Of a DNA stretch of 64,000 nt, positions 43,841-53,695 are shown piece after piece. Made by a program: the position numbers and the translations under genes. This DNA comes from Hyphomicrobiales bacterium (lineage in GTDB: Bacteria; Pseudomonadota; Alphaproteobacteria; SPJN01), in contig SPJN01000014.1 of assembly GCA_006844605.1 (NCBI GenBank), positions 1 through 64,000 of the forward strand, in the 5' to 3' direction. Position 1 is the first letter of the stretch. Each line of letters starts with the position of its first letter. The notes under the pieces were generated by a model. It made no database searches, was not told the DNA's origin, and saw only the letters and a program-made list of their open reading frames with translations.

Positions 43841-44308
43841 TCAGGCCGCTGATTGTTGCAGCTTTGGCTGACCGCCAATCGTGATCTCGCGCGGCTTTTG
43901 GCTTTCAGGAACCTCGCGGACAAGATCAATAACCAACAGGCCATTGACCAGATCAGCCCCGGTGACCTTCACATTGTCATCCAGTTGGAAGCGGCGTTCA
44001 AACGCGCGCTTGGCAATGCCGCGATGCAGGAACTGACGGTCCGGTGTGTTCGCCTGTTCACCTTGGGGTTGGTCTTTGGATTTAACGGTCAGAACGCCCT
44101 TTTCCAGCATGATCTCAAGCTCGTTTTCAGTGAAACCGGCAAGGGCAATGCTGATCTGATAGTCGTTCTCGCCCAGCCGCTCAATATTATAGGGCGGATA
44201 GGACGGCACCTGTTCAGACGCGCGCAGGGCGCTGTCGAACAGCTGATCGAAGCGATCAAAGCCTACAGATGTGCGGAAAAGCGGTGAAAAATCATAAGTC
44301 GAACGCAT
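43841..44308 (-). CDS. Small heat-shock protein, Hsp20/IbpA family
   Basis: This 155-residue protein contains an alpha-crystallin domain of about 90 residues (PPYNIERLGENDYQISIALAGFTENELEIMLEKGVLTVKS and RGIAKRAFERRFQLDDNVKVTGADLVNGLLVIDLVREVPE). It starts with MRSTYDFSPLFRTSVGFDRFD like IbpA. AAGGAGG lies six bases before the ATG at 44308, deciding the start against the track start at 44341. It is an ATP-independent holdase for unfolded proteins. I looked for a ROSE-type RNA thermometer in the leader and found no convincing hairpin covering the AAGGAGG. Confidence 0.95.
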   Translation of the reverse strand: MRSTYDFSPLFRTSVGFDRFDQLFDSALRASEQVPSYPPYNIERLGENDYQISIALAGFTENELEIMLEKGVLTVKSKDQPQGEQANTPDRQFLHRGIAKRAFERRFQLDDNVKVTGADLVNGLLVIDLVREVPESQKPREITIGGQPKLQQSAA

Positions 44309-44457
44309 GGCATACCTCCTTGATGAGCGAATGCAGTTCATCGGAACCCCATCAGGGCATTCCGAATTTGGTTGAAGCGAGACCCGCTAGGCGGCGTCTC
44401 TACAATTGATGTAGGTGCGTATTGCGGGTGTTCAAGGGGGCGAGGGCTAAATCCGCC

Positions 44458-44493
44458 ACAAAAAAACACCGCCCAAAACAAATTGGACGGTGC
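44458..44493 (-). terminator. Rho-independent terminator after rpmE
   Basis: On the minus strand CACCGTCCAA and TTGGGCGGTG pair (one wobble) around a five-base loop, followed by seven T residues. It lies about 28 bases past the rpmE stop. Confidence 0.85.
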
Positions 44494-44520
44494 TTTTGAA
44501 AGCAAAATGTAAGGGCCGGA

Positions 44521-44745
44521 TCAACCGATGCCGAAACCTTCGTATTTTTTCTTGAAGCGACCAACACGACCGGCTGTGTCCAGCAGACGCTGGTTGCCGC
44601 CCGTCCACGCCGGATGGGTGGTCGGATCAATGTCGAGCTTCATCGTGTCGCCTTCAGATCCCCATGTTGAGCGGGTCTGGTATGTTGTGCCATCGGTCAT
44701 CTCTACATTGATGACGTGATAGTCGGGATGAATATCTTTTTTCAT
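44521..44745 (-). CDS. rpmE: 50S ribosomal protein L31
   Basis: This 74-residue protein, [20 protein letters not shown] to [22 protein letters not shown], matches the alphaproteobacterial L31 form. It has no CxxC zinc ribbon, so it is the zinc-independent version. AAGGATAAGG before the ATG at 44745 sets the start; the track start at 44817 lies beyond it. It is monocistronic with its own terminator and is divergent from the ABC exporter. Confidence 0.97.
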   Translation of the reverse strand: MKKDIHPDYHVINVEMTDGTTYQTRSTWGSEGDTMKLDIDPTTHPAWTGGNQRLLDTAGRVGRFKKKYEGFGIG

Positions 44746-45016
44746 CGCCTTATCCTTTGGTTTTACCGTTTCGGAGGCATGGAGGCACCCTGCCGGGCAC
44801 GTCCTGCAAAAATTCAAGAGCGCGCCTTATACAATCCCCCTATGAAGCTGGCAAGGGGGTCTGGTGAATGGGGCCCAAAATTGCTTGTGTCACGCGGTCG
44901 CGGGAATGGGGGCCTTTTGTCAGGCTTGGCGCGGCTTTCATAGTTGGTTACAACATGGTCAACATATTGCATTCAGAACAAGCCCGCATCGTTTAGGCGG
45001 GCGTGAAGGAAATCTT

Positions 45017-46888
45017 GTGGCCGATCAAGCCCCCACACCACCACCCGCCGGCAATGGCGAGGCGTTTGCCGCCGCGATTGAACGTGAAGCAGCGTCTCGC
45101 GAAAAGGCCAAATCCGTTCGGCCCTTGCGGCGGCTAGTGCCGTTTCTGAAGCCCTATACCGGATGGATCAGTTTGGCTTTGGTGGCGTTGGTGATGTCGT
45201 CCAGCGCCACTTTGGTGCTGCCGATGGCCCTGCGCCGGGTCATTGATGCGGGATTTTCTGCGGAAAATGCGGACTTTATCGGCAAGTATTTCCTGGCCTT
45301 TGTGGGCGTTGCCTTTGTTCTGGCGCTGGCGACGGCGGCGCGCTTTTTCATGGTGACACTGGTGGGGGAGCGTATCGTCGCTGACATCCGCAAGGCGGTT
45401 TATGAGCATCTGGTCTTCCTAAGCCCCAGCTTTTTTGAAAAAACCCGCACTGGGGAGGTTCTGTCGCGTCTGACGACAGATACCACGCTTGTCCAAACCG
45501 TTGTCGGGTCCGGCGTATCGGTGGCGTTGCGAAACTCGCTAACCCTGATCGGCGGCTTGATTCTGATGGTCTATACAAGCCCGAAATTGACAGGGTTTGT
45601 TTTACTGGCTGTGCCGTTGATTTTGGTGCCGATCATTATGATCGGGCGTTGGGTCAAGACGCTAAGCCGATTAAGTCAGGACCGGGTGGCCGACACATCA
45701 GCTATTGCGGGGGAAAGTCTGAATGCAATTCGGATCGTGCAGGCGTTTACTCAAGAAGCAGCCGACGCGGCGCGTTATGCCTTTGCGGTTGAAGATTCCT
45801 ACAAGGCCGCGCGCTTGCGCATTATTGTGCGTGCGGCGCTGACTTTTATTTCGTTTTTCGTGATTCTGACTGCGATCATTTTTGTGCTGTGGCGTGGTGC
45901 CCAAGATGTGATTGCCGGGACCATGACAGGGGGCGAGTTGGCCCAGTTCATCCTTTATGCGGTATTGGTTGCAGGCTCCACCGGGATGTTGTCCGAAATT
46001 TGGGGTGAGCTTCAGCGCGCTGCAGGTGCTGCCGAACGTATGGTTGAGTTGCTTGAACAGCCGCGTGAAATCAAGGCACCTGAAAATCCCGCACCAATTC
46101 CCACGCCCATGACAGGTGCCATCCGGTTTGAAGGGGTCGGCTTTGCCTATCCCATGCGGCAGGAACAAACCGCGCTGGAGGAGTTTACGCTTGAGGTTAA
46201 GCAGGGTGAGACCGTTGCTCTTGTTGGCCCTAGCGGCGCAGGCAAAAGCACCGTTCTGCAATTATTGCTGCGGTTCTATGATCCCAGCACCGGGCGCATC
46301 GTCATTGATGGCGAGGATATGACCAGGTTTGACCCGGTTGAGCTGCGTGAACAGATTGCCTTCGTGCCGCAAGACACAATTGTGTTCGGTACATCGGCTG
46401 CGGAAAATATCCGTTATGGGCGGCCTGATGCGTCCGATCAGGATGTGCGCGATGCAGCGGTCCATGCCTTTGCCGACACGTTTATCGACGCTCTGCCCCA
46501 AGGGTATGACACCTATTTGGGGGACCGGGGTGCGGGCCTGTCCGGTGGCCAGCGTCAACGTATGGCTATCGCGCGTGCCTTGTTGAAAGACGCGCCGATA
46601 TTATTGCTGGACGAGGCGACGTCAGCCCTTGATGCCGAAGCAGAATCAAAGGTGCAAAAGGCGCTTGAGGTTTTGATGGAGGGACGCACAACATTGGTAA
46701 TCGCCCACCGGCTTGCCACCGTTCAAAAGGCTGATCGTATCATTGTCATGGATCAGGGGCGCGTCGTTGCCTCAGGCAAGCATGATGAATTAATGGCCGA
46801 AGACGGGCTTTATGCCCGGTTGGCCCGACTGCAATTTTCTGCGGACCATCTTGCGCAGGTGGACCGCGTGCCGCCCGCTGCCCAATAG
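45017..46888 (+). CDS. ABC exporter with fused membrane and ATPase domains
   Basis: This 623-residue protein starts with GTG at 45017, six bases after AAGGA. The track start at 44864 adds a Cys/Trp-rich segment with no family match. Residues of about 60-350 form six helices ([49 protein letters not shown]). Residues 380-610 are the ATPase with Walker [10 protein letters not shown]-loop FVPQD, signature [15 protein letters not shown], Walker [13 protein letters not shown] and switch His in VIAHRLATV. It is like MsbA/LmrA-type lipid or multidrug exporters. The paraoxonase-like gene follows 34 bases later, probably on the same transcript. A GCCCGC/GCGGGC hairpin sits just before its ribosome-binding site. 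Confidence 0.93.
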   Translation: MADQAPTPPPAGNGEAFAAAIEREAASREKAKSVRPLRRLVPFLKPYTGWISLALVALVMSSSATLVLPMALRRVIDAGFSAENADFIGKYFLAFVGVAFVLALATAARFFMVTLVGERIVADIRKAVYEHLVFLSPSFFEKTRTGEVLSRLTTDTTLVQTVVGSGVSVALRNSLTLIGGLILMVYTSPKLTGFVLLAVPLILVPIIMIGRWVKTLSRLSQDRVADTSAIAGESLNAIRIVQAFTQEAADAARYAFAVEDSYKAARLRIIVRAALTFISFFVILTAIIFVLWRGAQDVIAGTMTGGELAQFILYAVLVAGSTGMLSEIWGELQRAAGAAERMVELLEQPREIKAPENPAPIPTPMTGAIRFEGVGFAYPMRQEQTALEEFTLEVKQGETVALVGPSGAGKSTVLQLLLRFYDPSTGRIVIDGEDMTRFDPVELREQIAFVPQDTIVFGTSAAENIRYGRPDASDQDVRDAAVHAFADTFIDALPQGYDTYLGDRGAGLSGGQRQRMAIARALLKDAPILLLDEATSALDAEAESKVQKALEVLMEGRTTLVIAHRLATVQKADRIIVMDQGRVVASGKHDELMAEDGLYARLARLQFSADHLAQVDRVPPAAQ

Positions 46889-46922
46889 GCCGCTTAAACA
46901 TCGAATAGGATAGGGGAATTAA

Positions 46923-48014
46923 ATGACCCGAGGTGTATTTGTCTTTATCAGTGTTGTCGTCCTCGGCTGCATTGGCGTTTTTGTTTACAACACCGTATTG
47001 GGGCTTGGCGTCACGAAGGAGCTGGCCTATCACGCTCCCGACCAATGCTATCGGGTCACTGGCAAGGACATGGCCGGGCCAGAGGATATCCAGATTGCCG
47101 GACCTTATGCTGTTATTTCAGCAGATGATCGTCGCGCGACCAGCGCCGCAGTAGCCGCAGGAGATGCCGTCAGCACAAAGTTTGGCGGTGTCTATGTGAT
47201 GGATATGCGCCTGCCGCGCCCCGATGCCCTGCGGATGAGCCATGATGGACCAGAAGACTTCCACCCCCATGGTCTTAGTATTTGGAAACTGGATGACCGG
47301 AAATATCGTCTGTTCCTGATTAATCATCCTGTTGCCGGTGGCCATACGGTTGAATTGTTCGATTGGGATATGGGTCAGGGCCTTGTCCTGACCCATGTTG
47401 AGACGATCACTGATCCGCATATGTTGTCACCGAATGACCTGGTGGCAACCGGGCCGCGCAGCTTCTATTTCACCAATGACCGTGGGTCAGAAACAGATCT
47501 GGGGCGCACCCTGGAAAGCGTGATGCGCCTGTCCCGTTCACAGGTCGGTTATTATGATGGCACCAACGGACGCTTTGTCATTACTGATTTGAAGATGGCG
47601 AATGGCATTACGACATCGCATGACGGCACAGAACTATATGTTGCCGAACTGATGCGCGGCACGGTCAATTTCTATGACATTGATCAAGCGACGATGGATG
47701 TGACCTTGACCGATCAGGTTGCGCTCAATGCCGGTTTGGATAATTTGGACGTGGATGAGGACGGTAATATTTGGTCGGGTGCGCATGTGAAGTTGTTGGA
47801 CTTCGTTACCTATGCTGGCGATGAAACCAAACTGGCCCCCAGCCACATCGTCAAACTAACGCTGAACAAAGACGGACCCGGCGGCAAGGTAGACGAAGTG
47901 TTATTGTCTGACGGTGCGGATATTTCCGCGTCCACAGTCGCTGCGAAGTTCGGCAATCGCATTGCCATCGGGTCGGTTATGGACTCGCACGCATTGATTT
48001 GTGAGTTGGATTAA
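46923..48014 (+). CDS. Paraoxonase/arylesterase-like lactonase (PON family)
   Basis: This 363-residue protein has an N-terminal signal anchor (residues 4-28) and a six-bladed propeller. Every key paraoxonase position is visible. The calcium ligands Glu54/Asp55 are in GPEDIQI, Asn171/Asp172 in SPNDLVA, Asn227 in MANGI and Asp273/Asn274 in LDNLDVD. The catalytic His dyad is His116 in FHPHGL and His135 in LINHP. These fall within a few residues of the human PON1 numbering. Members hydrolyse lactones, including N-acyl-homoserine lactones, and aryl esters. The anchor suggests a periplasmic or inner-membrane location. It follows an ABC exporter gene and is convergent with a MotB-like gene. Confidence 0.87.
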   Translation: MTRGVFVFISVVVLGCIGVFVYNTVLGLGVTKELAYHAPDQCYRVTGKDMAGPEDIQIAGPYAVISADDRRATSAAVAAGDAVSTKFGGVYVMDMRLPRPDALRMSHDGPEDFHPHGLSIWKLDDRKYRLFLINHPVAGGHTVELFDWDMGQGLVLTHVETITDPHMLSPNDLVATGPRSFYFTNDRGSETDLGRTLESVMRLSRSQVGYYDGTNGRFVITDLKMANGITTSHDGTELYVAELMRGTVNFYDIDQATMDVTLTDQVALNAGLDNLDVDEDGNIWSGAHVKLLDFVTYAGDETKLAPSHIVKLTLNKDGPGGKVDEVLLSDGADISASTVAAKFGNRIAIGSVMDSHALICELD

Positions 48015-48045
48015 GCGGCCGCCTGTTCCTATCACGTCTTGCCTC

Positions 48046-49035
48046 TTAAGGCGTGGTGATCTTAAACTCGATACGGCGGTTCCGCAGGTTTGCTTGCGGG
48101 CCGCGCCCATCTGCAATGGGCTGATATTGCCCAAACCCGGTGGCGGCCAGACGATGGCCAGGAACACCCTGACTTTCCAAAAACTTCACAACGGCCAGCG
48201 CACGGGCCTGTGACAGTTCCCAGTTTGAGGGGAATTGCACCGTGTTGATCGGCACCGCATCGGTATGGCCATCAACACGCATAATCCAGTTGATCGACGC
48301 AGGCGTCTTTTCGGAAATTTCCAACAATGCCAAGGCGATTTTCAGCAACTCAGCCTTGCCAGACGGGCCAAGGTCGGCGGACCCGCTGCTGAACAGGATT
48401 TCTGATTGGAAGACAAAGCGGTCGCCTTCAATGCGCACATCGCTGCGCCCCTGCAATGCCTGTTTCATCAGGCCGAAAAATTGTGAGCGGAAGCGGGCGA
48501 GTTCATCCACCTTTTGTGCCAAGGCGGCGTTAAGCCGTTTGCCCAAATTGGCGATACGTGCCTGTTGGCGGCGGTCTTTTTCTTCCGCCGCTTCCAATGC
48601 CTCTTGCAGCGATGCCAGCTGTTTGCGCAATTCCAACAATTGTGTGTTCAGTACGGCAAGCTGCGCTTGGGCTTCATCCGTCAGCTCTTCTTGATCGGCT
48701 AGCGCTGCCTTGGTTGTGGCAAGTGCGGCCTGTGCGTCTTCTTCCTTGGTGCGCAGGTCCATCAGGGCGGCTGACAGGCTGGCCACCCGGTCAGCAGCTT
48801 CGGCAGCCGCCTTCCGTTCTAATGCCAACAGGTCGGCAAGCTCTGCCATTTCGGCGCGCATGGCGTCCAGCGCCTTGTCACGTCCTGACAGTGCCTCGGA
48901 CAAAAAGAATTGCGCCAGCATGAAGACTGATAGGAAGAAAATAACAACCAGCAGCAATGATGACAGCGCATCAACAAAGCCCGGCCAATGGTCGCCCGAT
49001 TGGCGGCGTGAATGGCGCGCTCTGCCAAGGGCCAT
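48046..49035 (-). CDS. MotB/OmpA-like peptidoglycan-binding stator protein
   Basis: This 329-residue protein has one N-terminal helix preceded by HWPGFVDALSSLLLVVIFF, where the Asp (residue 22) matches the proton-carrying Asp of MotB. A long coiled coil follows (about residues 45-180, rich in Ala/Glu/Leu heptads), then an OmpA domain with FSSGSADLGPSGKAELL, VDGHTDAVPI, NWELSQARALAVVKFLESQGV and NLRNRRIEF. It should form a proton channel with the preceding MotA/TolQ-like protein (5-base gap) and bind peptidoglycan. No flagellar gene is near, so an envelope-tension role like Tol or a non-flagellar motor is more likely. Confidence 0.9.
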   Translation of the reverse strand: MALGRARHSRRQSGDHWPGFVDALSSLLLVVIFFLSVFMLAQFFLSEALSGRDKALDAMRAEMAELADLLALERKAAAEAADRVASLSAALMDLRTKEEDAQAALATTKAALADQEELTDEAQAQLAVLNTQLLELRKQLASLQEALEAAEEKDRRQQARIANLGKRLNAALAQKVDELARFRSQFFGLMKQALQGRSDVRIEGDRFVFQSEILFSSGSADLGPSGKAELLKIALALLEISEKTPASINWIMRVDGHTDAVPINTVQFPSNWELSQARALAVVKFLESQGVPGHRLAATGFGQYQPIADGRGPQANLRNRRIEFKITTP

Positions 49036-49040
49036 TGTGA

Positions 49041-50174
49041 TCAGCCTTCTGAACGCCCGCCGGTCCCTGCGGCGGACTGGGTAGCTGTTTGGGCAGCAGT
49101 TTGGGCAATGGTGCGTGTCAACAATTTGATATCGGCGCGTATGTCGGCAACGGCGTCGTTGCGGCCCTGCGCATCCTGTTCGATCAAGCGGGCCAAATGC
49201 GAATCTATCGCGGCCAAATGGCGGCGGGACTGGTCGTCACCTGATTGATCAGCCATACCTGCGATTTGTTCGCCCAGTTTGCCCATCATGCGGTCAGCTT
49301 CGACACGGCGTTCTTCGCTGCGCGCCAAGGTACGTTGCAGGGCATCAAGGCTTTCTGCGGTTTGTTCAAGCAAAGCCGCTACATAGGCAGGGACAGACGC
49401 GCCCTCGGCATCACCTACTACGGTGCCGCCACCTGATGACAGGCGCGTGCGGGCGGCCAGCCAATCTTCCAATTCGTTATAAAAGCGGTTTTGTGCGCCA
49501 CCAGCCTGCAGGTCGAGGAACCCCAGAACCAGGGAGCCTGCCAAACCGAACAAGGATGACGAAAAGGCGGTGCCCATACCATCAAGCGGTGCGGCTAACC
49601 CAGCCTTCAAATCTTCGAAAACGGTTGCAACATCGCCTGACCCAACTTGCAAGGTTGAGATCGTGTCCCCCACGGCACCAATGGTGCCTAAAAGGCCCCA
49701 GAACGTCCCCAGCAGGCCTAGAAAGATCAAAAGCCCTGACAGGTAGCGGGAAATGTCGCGTGCCTCATCCAGGCGGGCTGCAACGGAATCCAGGATGGAC
49801 CGTGTTGACACGGCAGACAGATGCCCATGCAGGGCACCGGTGCGGCTGTCGCGCAGCATATGCGCCATCGGCGCCAGCAGGACCGGTTGAAGCTTAGTTG
49901 AGGCGTCAACCGCTTCAGCTTCGTCATTAGTGTAGGTTTCCATCCAGCGGACTTCGCGGCCCAGAATGGATACTTGCCGGAAAACATAAATCAGACCGGC
50001 AACAAAGGCCCCGGCGATAAGGCCGTTCAGTGCAGGATTGGCGGCAAATGCGTCAATGATCGGGCTGATCAGGGCGCCAATAACCAGCGCCACAAGGATC
50101 AGAAACAATACCATACGCAGAATAAAGCGCCGCGGTTTTGTCAGTGCGACAGAGGCAAGATCAGCATCGCTCAT
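49041..50174 (-). CDS. MotA/TolQ/ExbB-like proton channel protein
   Basis: This 377-residue protein has helices near residues 21-40 and 50-70, a cytoplasmic segment, and the conserved pair of channel helices (SGLLIFLGLLGTFWGLLGTIGAVGDTI and GLAAPLDGMGTAFSSSLFGLAGSLVLGFLDLQ). These match the MotA/ExbB proton-channel signature. The last 150 residues form a soluble helical tail (SLDALQRTLARSEERRVEADRMMGKLGEQIAG) that is much longer than in TolQ. It is paired with the MotB-like gene downstream. Confidence 0.9.
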   Translation of the reverse strand: MSDADLASVALTKPRRFILRMVLFLILVALVIGALISPIIDAFAANPALNGLIAGAFVAGLIYVFRQVSILGREVRWMETYTNDEAEAVDASTKLQPVLLAPMAHMLRDSRTGALHGHLSAVSTRSILDSVAARLDEARDISRYLSGLLIFLGLLGTFWGLLGTIGAVGDTISTLQVGSGDVATVFEDLKAGLAAPLDGMGTAFSSSLFGLAGSLVLGFLDLQAGGAQNRFYNELEDWLAARTRLSSGGGTVVGDAEGASVPAYVAALLEQTAESLDALQRTLARSEERRVEADRMMGKLGEQIAGMADQSGDDQSRRHLAAIDSHLARLIEQDAQGRNDAVADIRADIKLLTRTIAQTAAQTATQSAAGTGGRSEG

Positions 50175-50234
50175 ATCAGCCGTTCCTATGACTGGGCCCC
50201 ATGCAAGGAAAGCCGGGACGATTGATCGGGCGGT

Positions 50235-51344
50235 TTATTGGCCGCCGATAATGACCTGATCATGTACCTGACCACTGCGCGTGGCCTCTGCCCCACGGGC
50301 GCGGATTTTGATCCGGTCAGCAGAAATGCCGTTCTGAATCATGAAGTTGCGGACGGCCATGGTGCGGTCCAGCGACCGCTTGCGTGCGACGCGGCTGTCG
50401 CCATCGGAAGCAAATCCAATGATTTCAAACTGGCTGTTCTGGGCACTGATTTGCTGCATAACGGGGGCAAGACTGGAGCGGTCACCACCGGTCAGGTCCT
50501 GTTCGCGTTCCTGGAACTTGATGATCAGCAGGGGCGGCAAACCTGTCGGGGTCTGGGATGCTTCGATCAACAATTCACGCGTAAGGCCGATCGTGCCACT
50601 TTTCGCGCTGACCCGACGGATCAAACCATCTGATGATTTGTGATAGGCGGACGGCGCTTCGCTTATCCGGCGGGGCAGGCCATCGCCTGTGGTTTCCAAA
50701 ACGCGTTCTTGCTTTGCGGGAACCGGCGGTCGCCCATCGCGGGAATAGGCTGCAAGGCGGCGGGGCAATTCGCCCGAGGATGTGTCAACAGTTGTCCGGT
50801 CCAAATCAGGTGCCGGGGCTGCGCTATTGGTTGTCGGCATCGGACGTGCTTTTGCGCCGGCGCCAACCATCGTTGCCAATTGCTGACGATATTCACGTGT
50901 GCCTTGGGAATAGGGCAATTGGCCTGTGCGGCGCGCTTCATCAGTCATTTTGGGTGAGCCCAAAATCATGATGCGGTTATACCCTTCAGGGCCGCTGGGG
51001 GCCGGGAAATCTGCCATTGACGGTGCTGGGCTGTAGGTTGTTGTCGCCTGCACCGCAGGGGCAGGCGCTGCCATCGGTGTCGGTGCATAGCCATGTTGGG
51101 GCTGGGGCGCTGTGCCATAAGGGGCGGCAGCAGCAGGCCCGGTCTGGAAGGGGTAGCCCTGACCAGTTGCATAGGCCGCCGGATTGGTGGGTTGCTGGGC
51201 CGCCGGGGCCGCATCGTCCAACTGGTCCAAGGCACCATAGTTCACGATGACGCTTTGCGCCTGTGCCCCATAGCCTGAACCGATAAGAAGCGCGGTCGCG
51301 AAAGCCGCTTTGGAAATGAATGAAACCTTACGCGCTGTCATCAT
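50235..51344 (-). CDS. Secreted OmpA-like protein with proline/alanine-rich linker
   Basis: The protein has 369 residues from the ATG at 51344 (GGGGAC upstream); the track start at 51398 is less likely. It has a signal peptide ending GYGAQAQS, then a low-complexity Pro/Ala/Gln/Tyr region (residues 30-120), and a middle segment with the repeated motif LPRR(L/I), seen as SGELPRRLA, GDGLPRRIS and SDGLIRRVS. The C-terminal OmpA-like domain (IIKFQEREQDLTGGDRSSLAPVM, IIGFASDGDSRVARKRSLDRTMAVRNFMIQNGI) lacks the usual HTD signature and reads FASDGD. It is the first gene of the motor run and may dock the stator to the outer envelope. Confidence 0.85.
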   Translation of the reverse strand: MMTARKVSFISKAAFATALLIGSGYGAQAQSVIVNYGALDQLDDAAPAAQQPTNPAAYATGQGYPFQTGPAAAAPYGTAPQPQHGYAPTPMAAPAPAVQATTTYSPAPSMADFPAPSGPEGYNRIMILGSPKMTDEARRTGQLPYSQGTREYRQQLATMVGAGAKARPMPTTNSAAPAPDLDRTTVDTSSGELPRRLAAYSRDGRPPVPAKQERVLETTGDGLPRRISEAPSAYHKSSDGLIRRVSAKSGTIGLTRELLIEASQTPTGLPPLLIIKFQEREQDLTGGDRSSLAPVMQQISAQNSQFEIIGFASDGDSRVARKRSLDRTMAVRNFMIQNGISADRIKIRARGAEATRSGQVHDQVIIGGQ

Positions 51345-51518
51345 GTTGAAGTCCCCGCTAACCACAGCAATTTGTGTGCCCTTGAAATTACAAATCAAGA
51401 GCTATCATAGCTGCAATAGTTACGGGATCAACAAGACCAAAGCAAGGCATACCGCGCCTAAGTGACGTTTCTGCAACAATAGAAATGATGGTTTAGCGTT
51501 TTGCAATTCGCTGGCGCT

Positions 51519-52325
51519 TTAGGTCAGCGGCCCCACATTGCGCAGTGCGCGGATAAAGGGCGTGTGTATTTCAGCGCTGGCGGCAACGATGTCGCCCGTT
51601 TCCAACATGGTGTTGGAGCTTTCAAAATCGGTAACAAGCCCCCCCGCTTCGCGAACCAGCAATAGGCCCGCGGCGATGTCCCATTTTTCAAGACCACGTT
51701 CCCAAAAACCTTCATACCGGCCAGCCGCCACATAGGCGAGGTCCAGCGCAGCAGAGCCAAAGCGTCGAATACCGGCAACCTGCGGCATCAGTTCGGCCTG
51801 TTCCTTCAGATGATGGCCGTGGCCTGTGGCGCGGTTGGCACAAGGAATGCCGGTCGCAAATACAGACTCCAGCATCTTTTTACGGGCTGATACGCGCAAA
51901 CGCCGATCATCCAAATAGGCACCCTTGCCTTTTTCTGCCCAGAAAAACTCATCTTTTACCGGGTCATAAATGCCCGCAGCGATGATTTTGCCTTCGCGTT
52001 CCAACCCGATGGAAATTGCAAAATGCGGGATGGAGTGCAGATAGTTCAAAGTGCCGTCCAAAGGATCGATAATCCAGCGAAATTCGTCGCTTTTGCCTTT
52101 GATCAGGCCGCGTTCTTCGACCAAAAAGCCGTAATCAGGGCGGGATTTGTGCAATTCCTCGATCAGGGTTTTTTCAGCCTTCAAATCCGCATTGGAGACA
52201 AAGTCCGCCGGCCCCTTGAGAGAGACTTGCAGATGCTCAACCTCGTTAAAGTCGCGGATCAGTCCGCGCCCGGCCTTGCGGGCGGCGTTGATCATGACAT
52301 TGATGGTGGAGGAACGATGCGCCAT
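51519..52325 (-). CDS. suhB: Inositol monophosphatase family protein (SuhB-like)
   Basis: This 268-residue protein has the family motifs for metal and phosphate binding: EERGLIKGKSDEFRWIIDPLDGTLNYLHSIPHFAISIG and GLEKWDIAAGLLLVREAGG (the C-terminal WDxAAG signature). Members hydrolyse inositol-1-phosphate or related sugar phosphates, and SuhB also acts in ribosomal RNA transcription in enterobacteria. It follows efp by 26 bases on the same strand and is the last gene of the carbon-metabolism run. Confidence 0.94.
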   Translation of the reverse strand: MAHRSSTINVMINAARKAGRGLIRDFNEVEHLQVSLKGPADFVSNADLKAEKTLIEELHKSRPDYGFLVEERGLIKGKSDEFRWIIDPLDGTLNYLHSIPHFAISIGLEREGKIIAAGIYDPVKDEFFWAEKGKGAYLDDRRLRVSARKKMLESVFATGIPCANRATGHGHHLKEQAELMPQVAGIRRFGSAALDLAYVAAGRYEGFWERGLEKWDIAAGLLLVREAGGLVTDFESSNTMLETGDIVAASAEIHTPFIRALRNVGPLT

Positions 52326-52351
52326 CGAAAAGGATCCTGTAGATCGCGGGT

Positions 52352-52915
52352 TTAGTCCGCGCGTTTCAAATAAGTTGAATCTTCGGTGGCAATAACCACC
52401 TTTTCGCCGGTTTGAACGAATGGCGGCACCATAACGCGCAAGCCATTTTCCAGAATGGCGGGCTTGTACGATGCGGCGGCCGTCTGGCCCTTCACGGTCG
52501 GCTCAGTCTCGGTGATTTCCAGTGTCACCTGTTCGGGCAACTGAATGCCAATCGGCTCTTCCTCATGGGATTCAACGACGACCGTCATGCCGTCCTGCAA
52601 ATAGGCGGCGCGATCACCCAGAAAATCGAGCGGGATTTCGATCTGCTCGTAACTTTCAAGGTCCATGAATGTGGCCATGCCATCTGCATCAAACAGATAT
52701 TGATAATCTTTCTGCTCAAGGCGAACACGCTCAACATTTTCTGAAGCACGGAAGCGTTCGTTCAGCTTGCTGTTGTCGCGCAGGTTCTTCAACTCAACCT
52801 GAGCAAAGGCACCGCCCTTGCCGGGCTTTACTGACTGGATCTTAACTGCGACCCACAAACCGCCCTTGTGTTCAATCACATTGCCGGGGCGGATTTCATT
52901 GCCATTGATTCTCAT
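52352..52915 (-). CDS. efp: Elongation factor P
   Basis: This 187-residue, three-domain protein starts [21 protein letters not shown]. The loop [10 protein letters not shown] holds the lysine that in many bacteria is modified. The KOW/OB folds follow, ending [30 protein letters not shown]. It relieves ribosome stalling at polyproline stretches. No epmA/epmB or earP gene is in the window, so the modification route is unknown. Confidence 0.97.
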   Translation of the reverse strand: MRINGNEIRPGNVIEHKGGLWVAVKIQSVKPGKGGAFAQVELKNLRDNSKLNERFRASENVERVRLEQKDYQYLFDADGMATFMDLESYEQIEIPLDFLGDRAAYLQDGMTVVVESHEEEPIGIQLPEQVTLEITETEPTVKGQTAAASYKPAILENGLRVMVPPFVQTGEKVVIATEDSTYLKRAD

Positions 52916-53014
52916 GTCAATTGATCCATCAAACTTGGAAATCGGAAATTGGCGCGGACGCTAACAGCCCTAATCGGCCAAGTCCATGCGGCGATTATGC
53001 GGCCCCATGGTCTG

Positions 53015-53695
53015 TTATGCGCCCTCAAACACCTCGTCACAAATTTTGTTCAGCGCCTCGACGGCAGCTTTGGGCCCGTCTTGATGCGCCCAAACCCCTG
53101 ATGAAACGGCCAGAAAATCTGCGCCAGCCTCAACAACGGGGCGGGCATTGTCGGGCGTGATGCCGCCAATGGCGACTTGCGGCACTTCCATTACGCTGGC
53201 CCACCAGCGCAGCAGCTCAAGCTCTGCCTTGGCTTTGGGGTCCTTTGTGGGTGTGTCAAAGAACGCGCCAAAGGCAACATAATCTGCGCCTTGTTCGCCT
53301 GCGGTCATGGCAAGGTGGCGGCTGTCATGGCAGGTCACGCCGATAATGGCATCCGGCCCCAGCAAGGTACGGGCTTCTTTATATGGTGTGTCTTCCTGCC
53401 CAACATGGGCACCGTCCGCATCGACAGCAGCGGCCAGGTCAGGGCGGTCATTGATCAAAACCGCAACATCATGGGCGTGGGCGATTGGCATTAATGCCTG
53501 CGCGGCGGCCTTGATGATGTCGTCGGGCTGGTCTTTCAGGCGGATTTGCAGGCAGGCGACATCGCCGCCAGACAGGGCCTGTTCCAACTGGGCCGGAAAA
53601 TCGTCATCGATTTGCGGCGGGGTAATAAGATAAAGGCGGCAACGGAAATTATCCGCCACCGCCACTTCATCTTGTTTTTTAGCTGTGCGTGCCAT
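53015..53695 (-). CDS. thiE: Thiamine phosphate synthase
   Basis: This 226-residue TIM-barrel protein has [82 protein letters not shown] and [29 protein letters not shown]. It joins HMP pyrophosphate and thiazole phosphate to make thiamine monophosphate. The ATG at 53695 overlaps the fba stop as TAATG, so translation is coupled to the aldolase. The track start at 53737 is upstream inside fba. There is no other thi gene nearby. Confidence 0.93.
   Translation of the reverse strand: MARTAKKQDEVAVADNFRCRLYLITPPQIDDDFPAQLEQALSGGDVACLQIRLKDQPDDIIKAAAQALMPIAHAHDVAVLINDRPDLAAAVDADGAHVGQEDTPYKEARTLLGPDAIIGVTCHDSRHLAMTAGEQGADYVAFGAFFDTPTKDPKAKAELELLRWWASVMEVPQVAIGGITPDNARPVVEAGADFLAVSSGVWAHQDGPKAAVEALNKICDEVFEGA

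Noticed and set aside
44309-44400. Possible ROSE-type RNA thermometer in the hsp20 leader
   Set aside because: No segment able to cover the AAGGAGG in a stable hairpin was found by eye.
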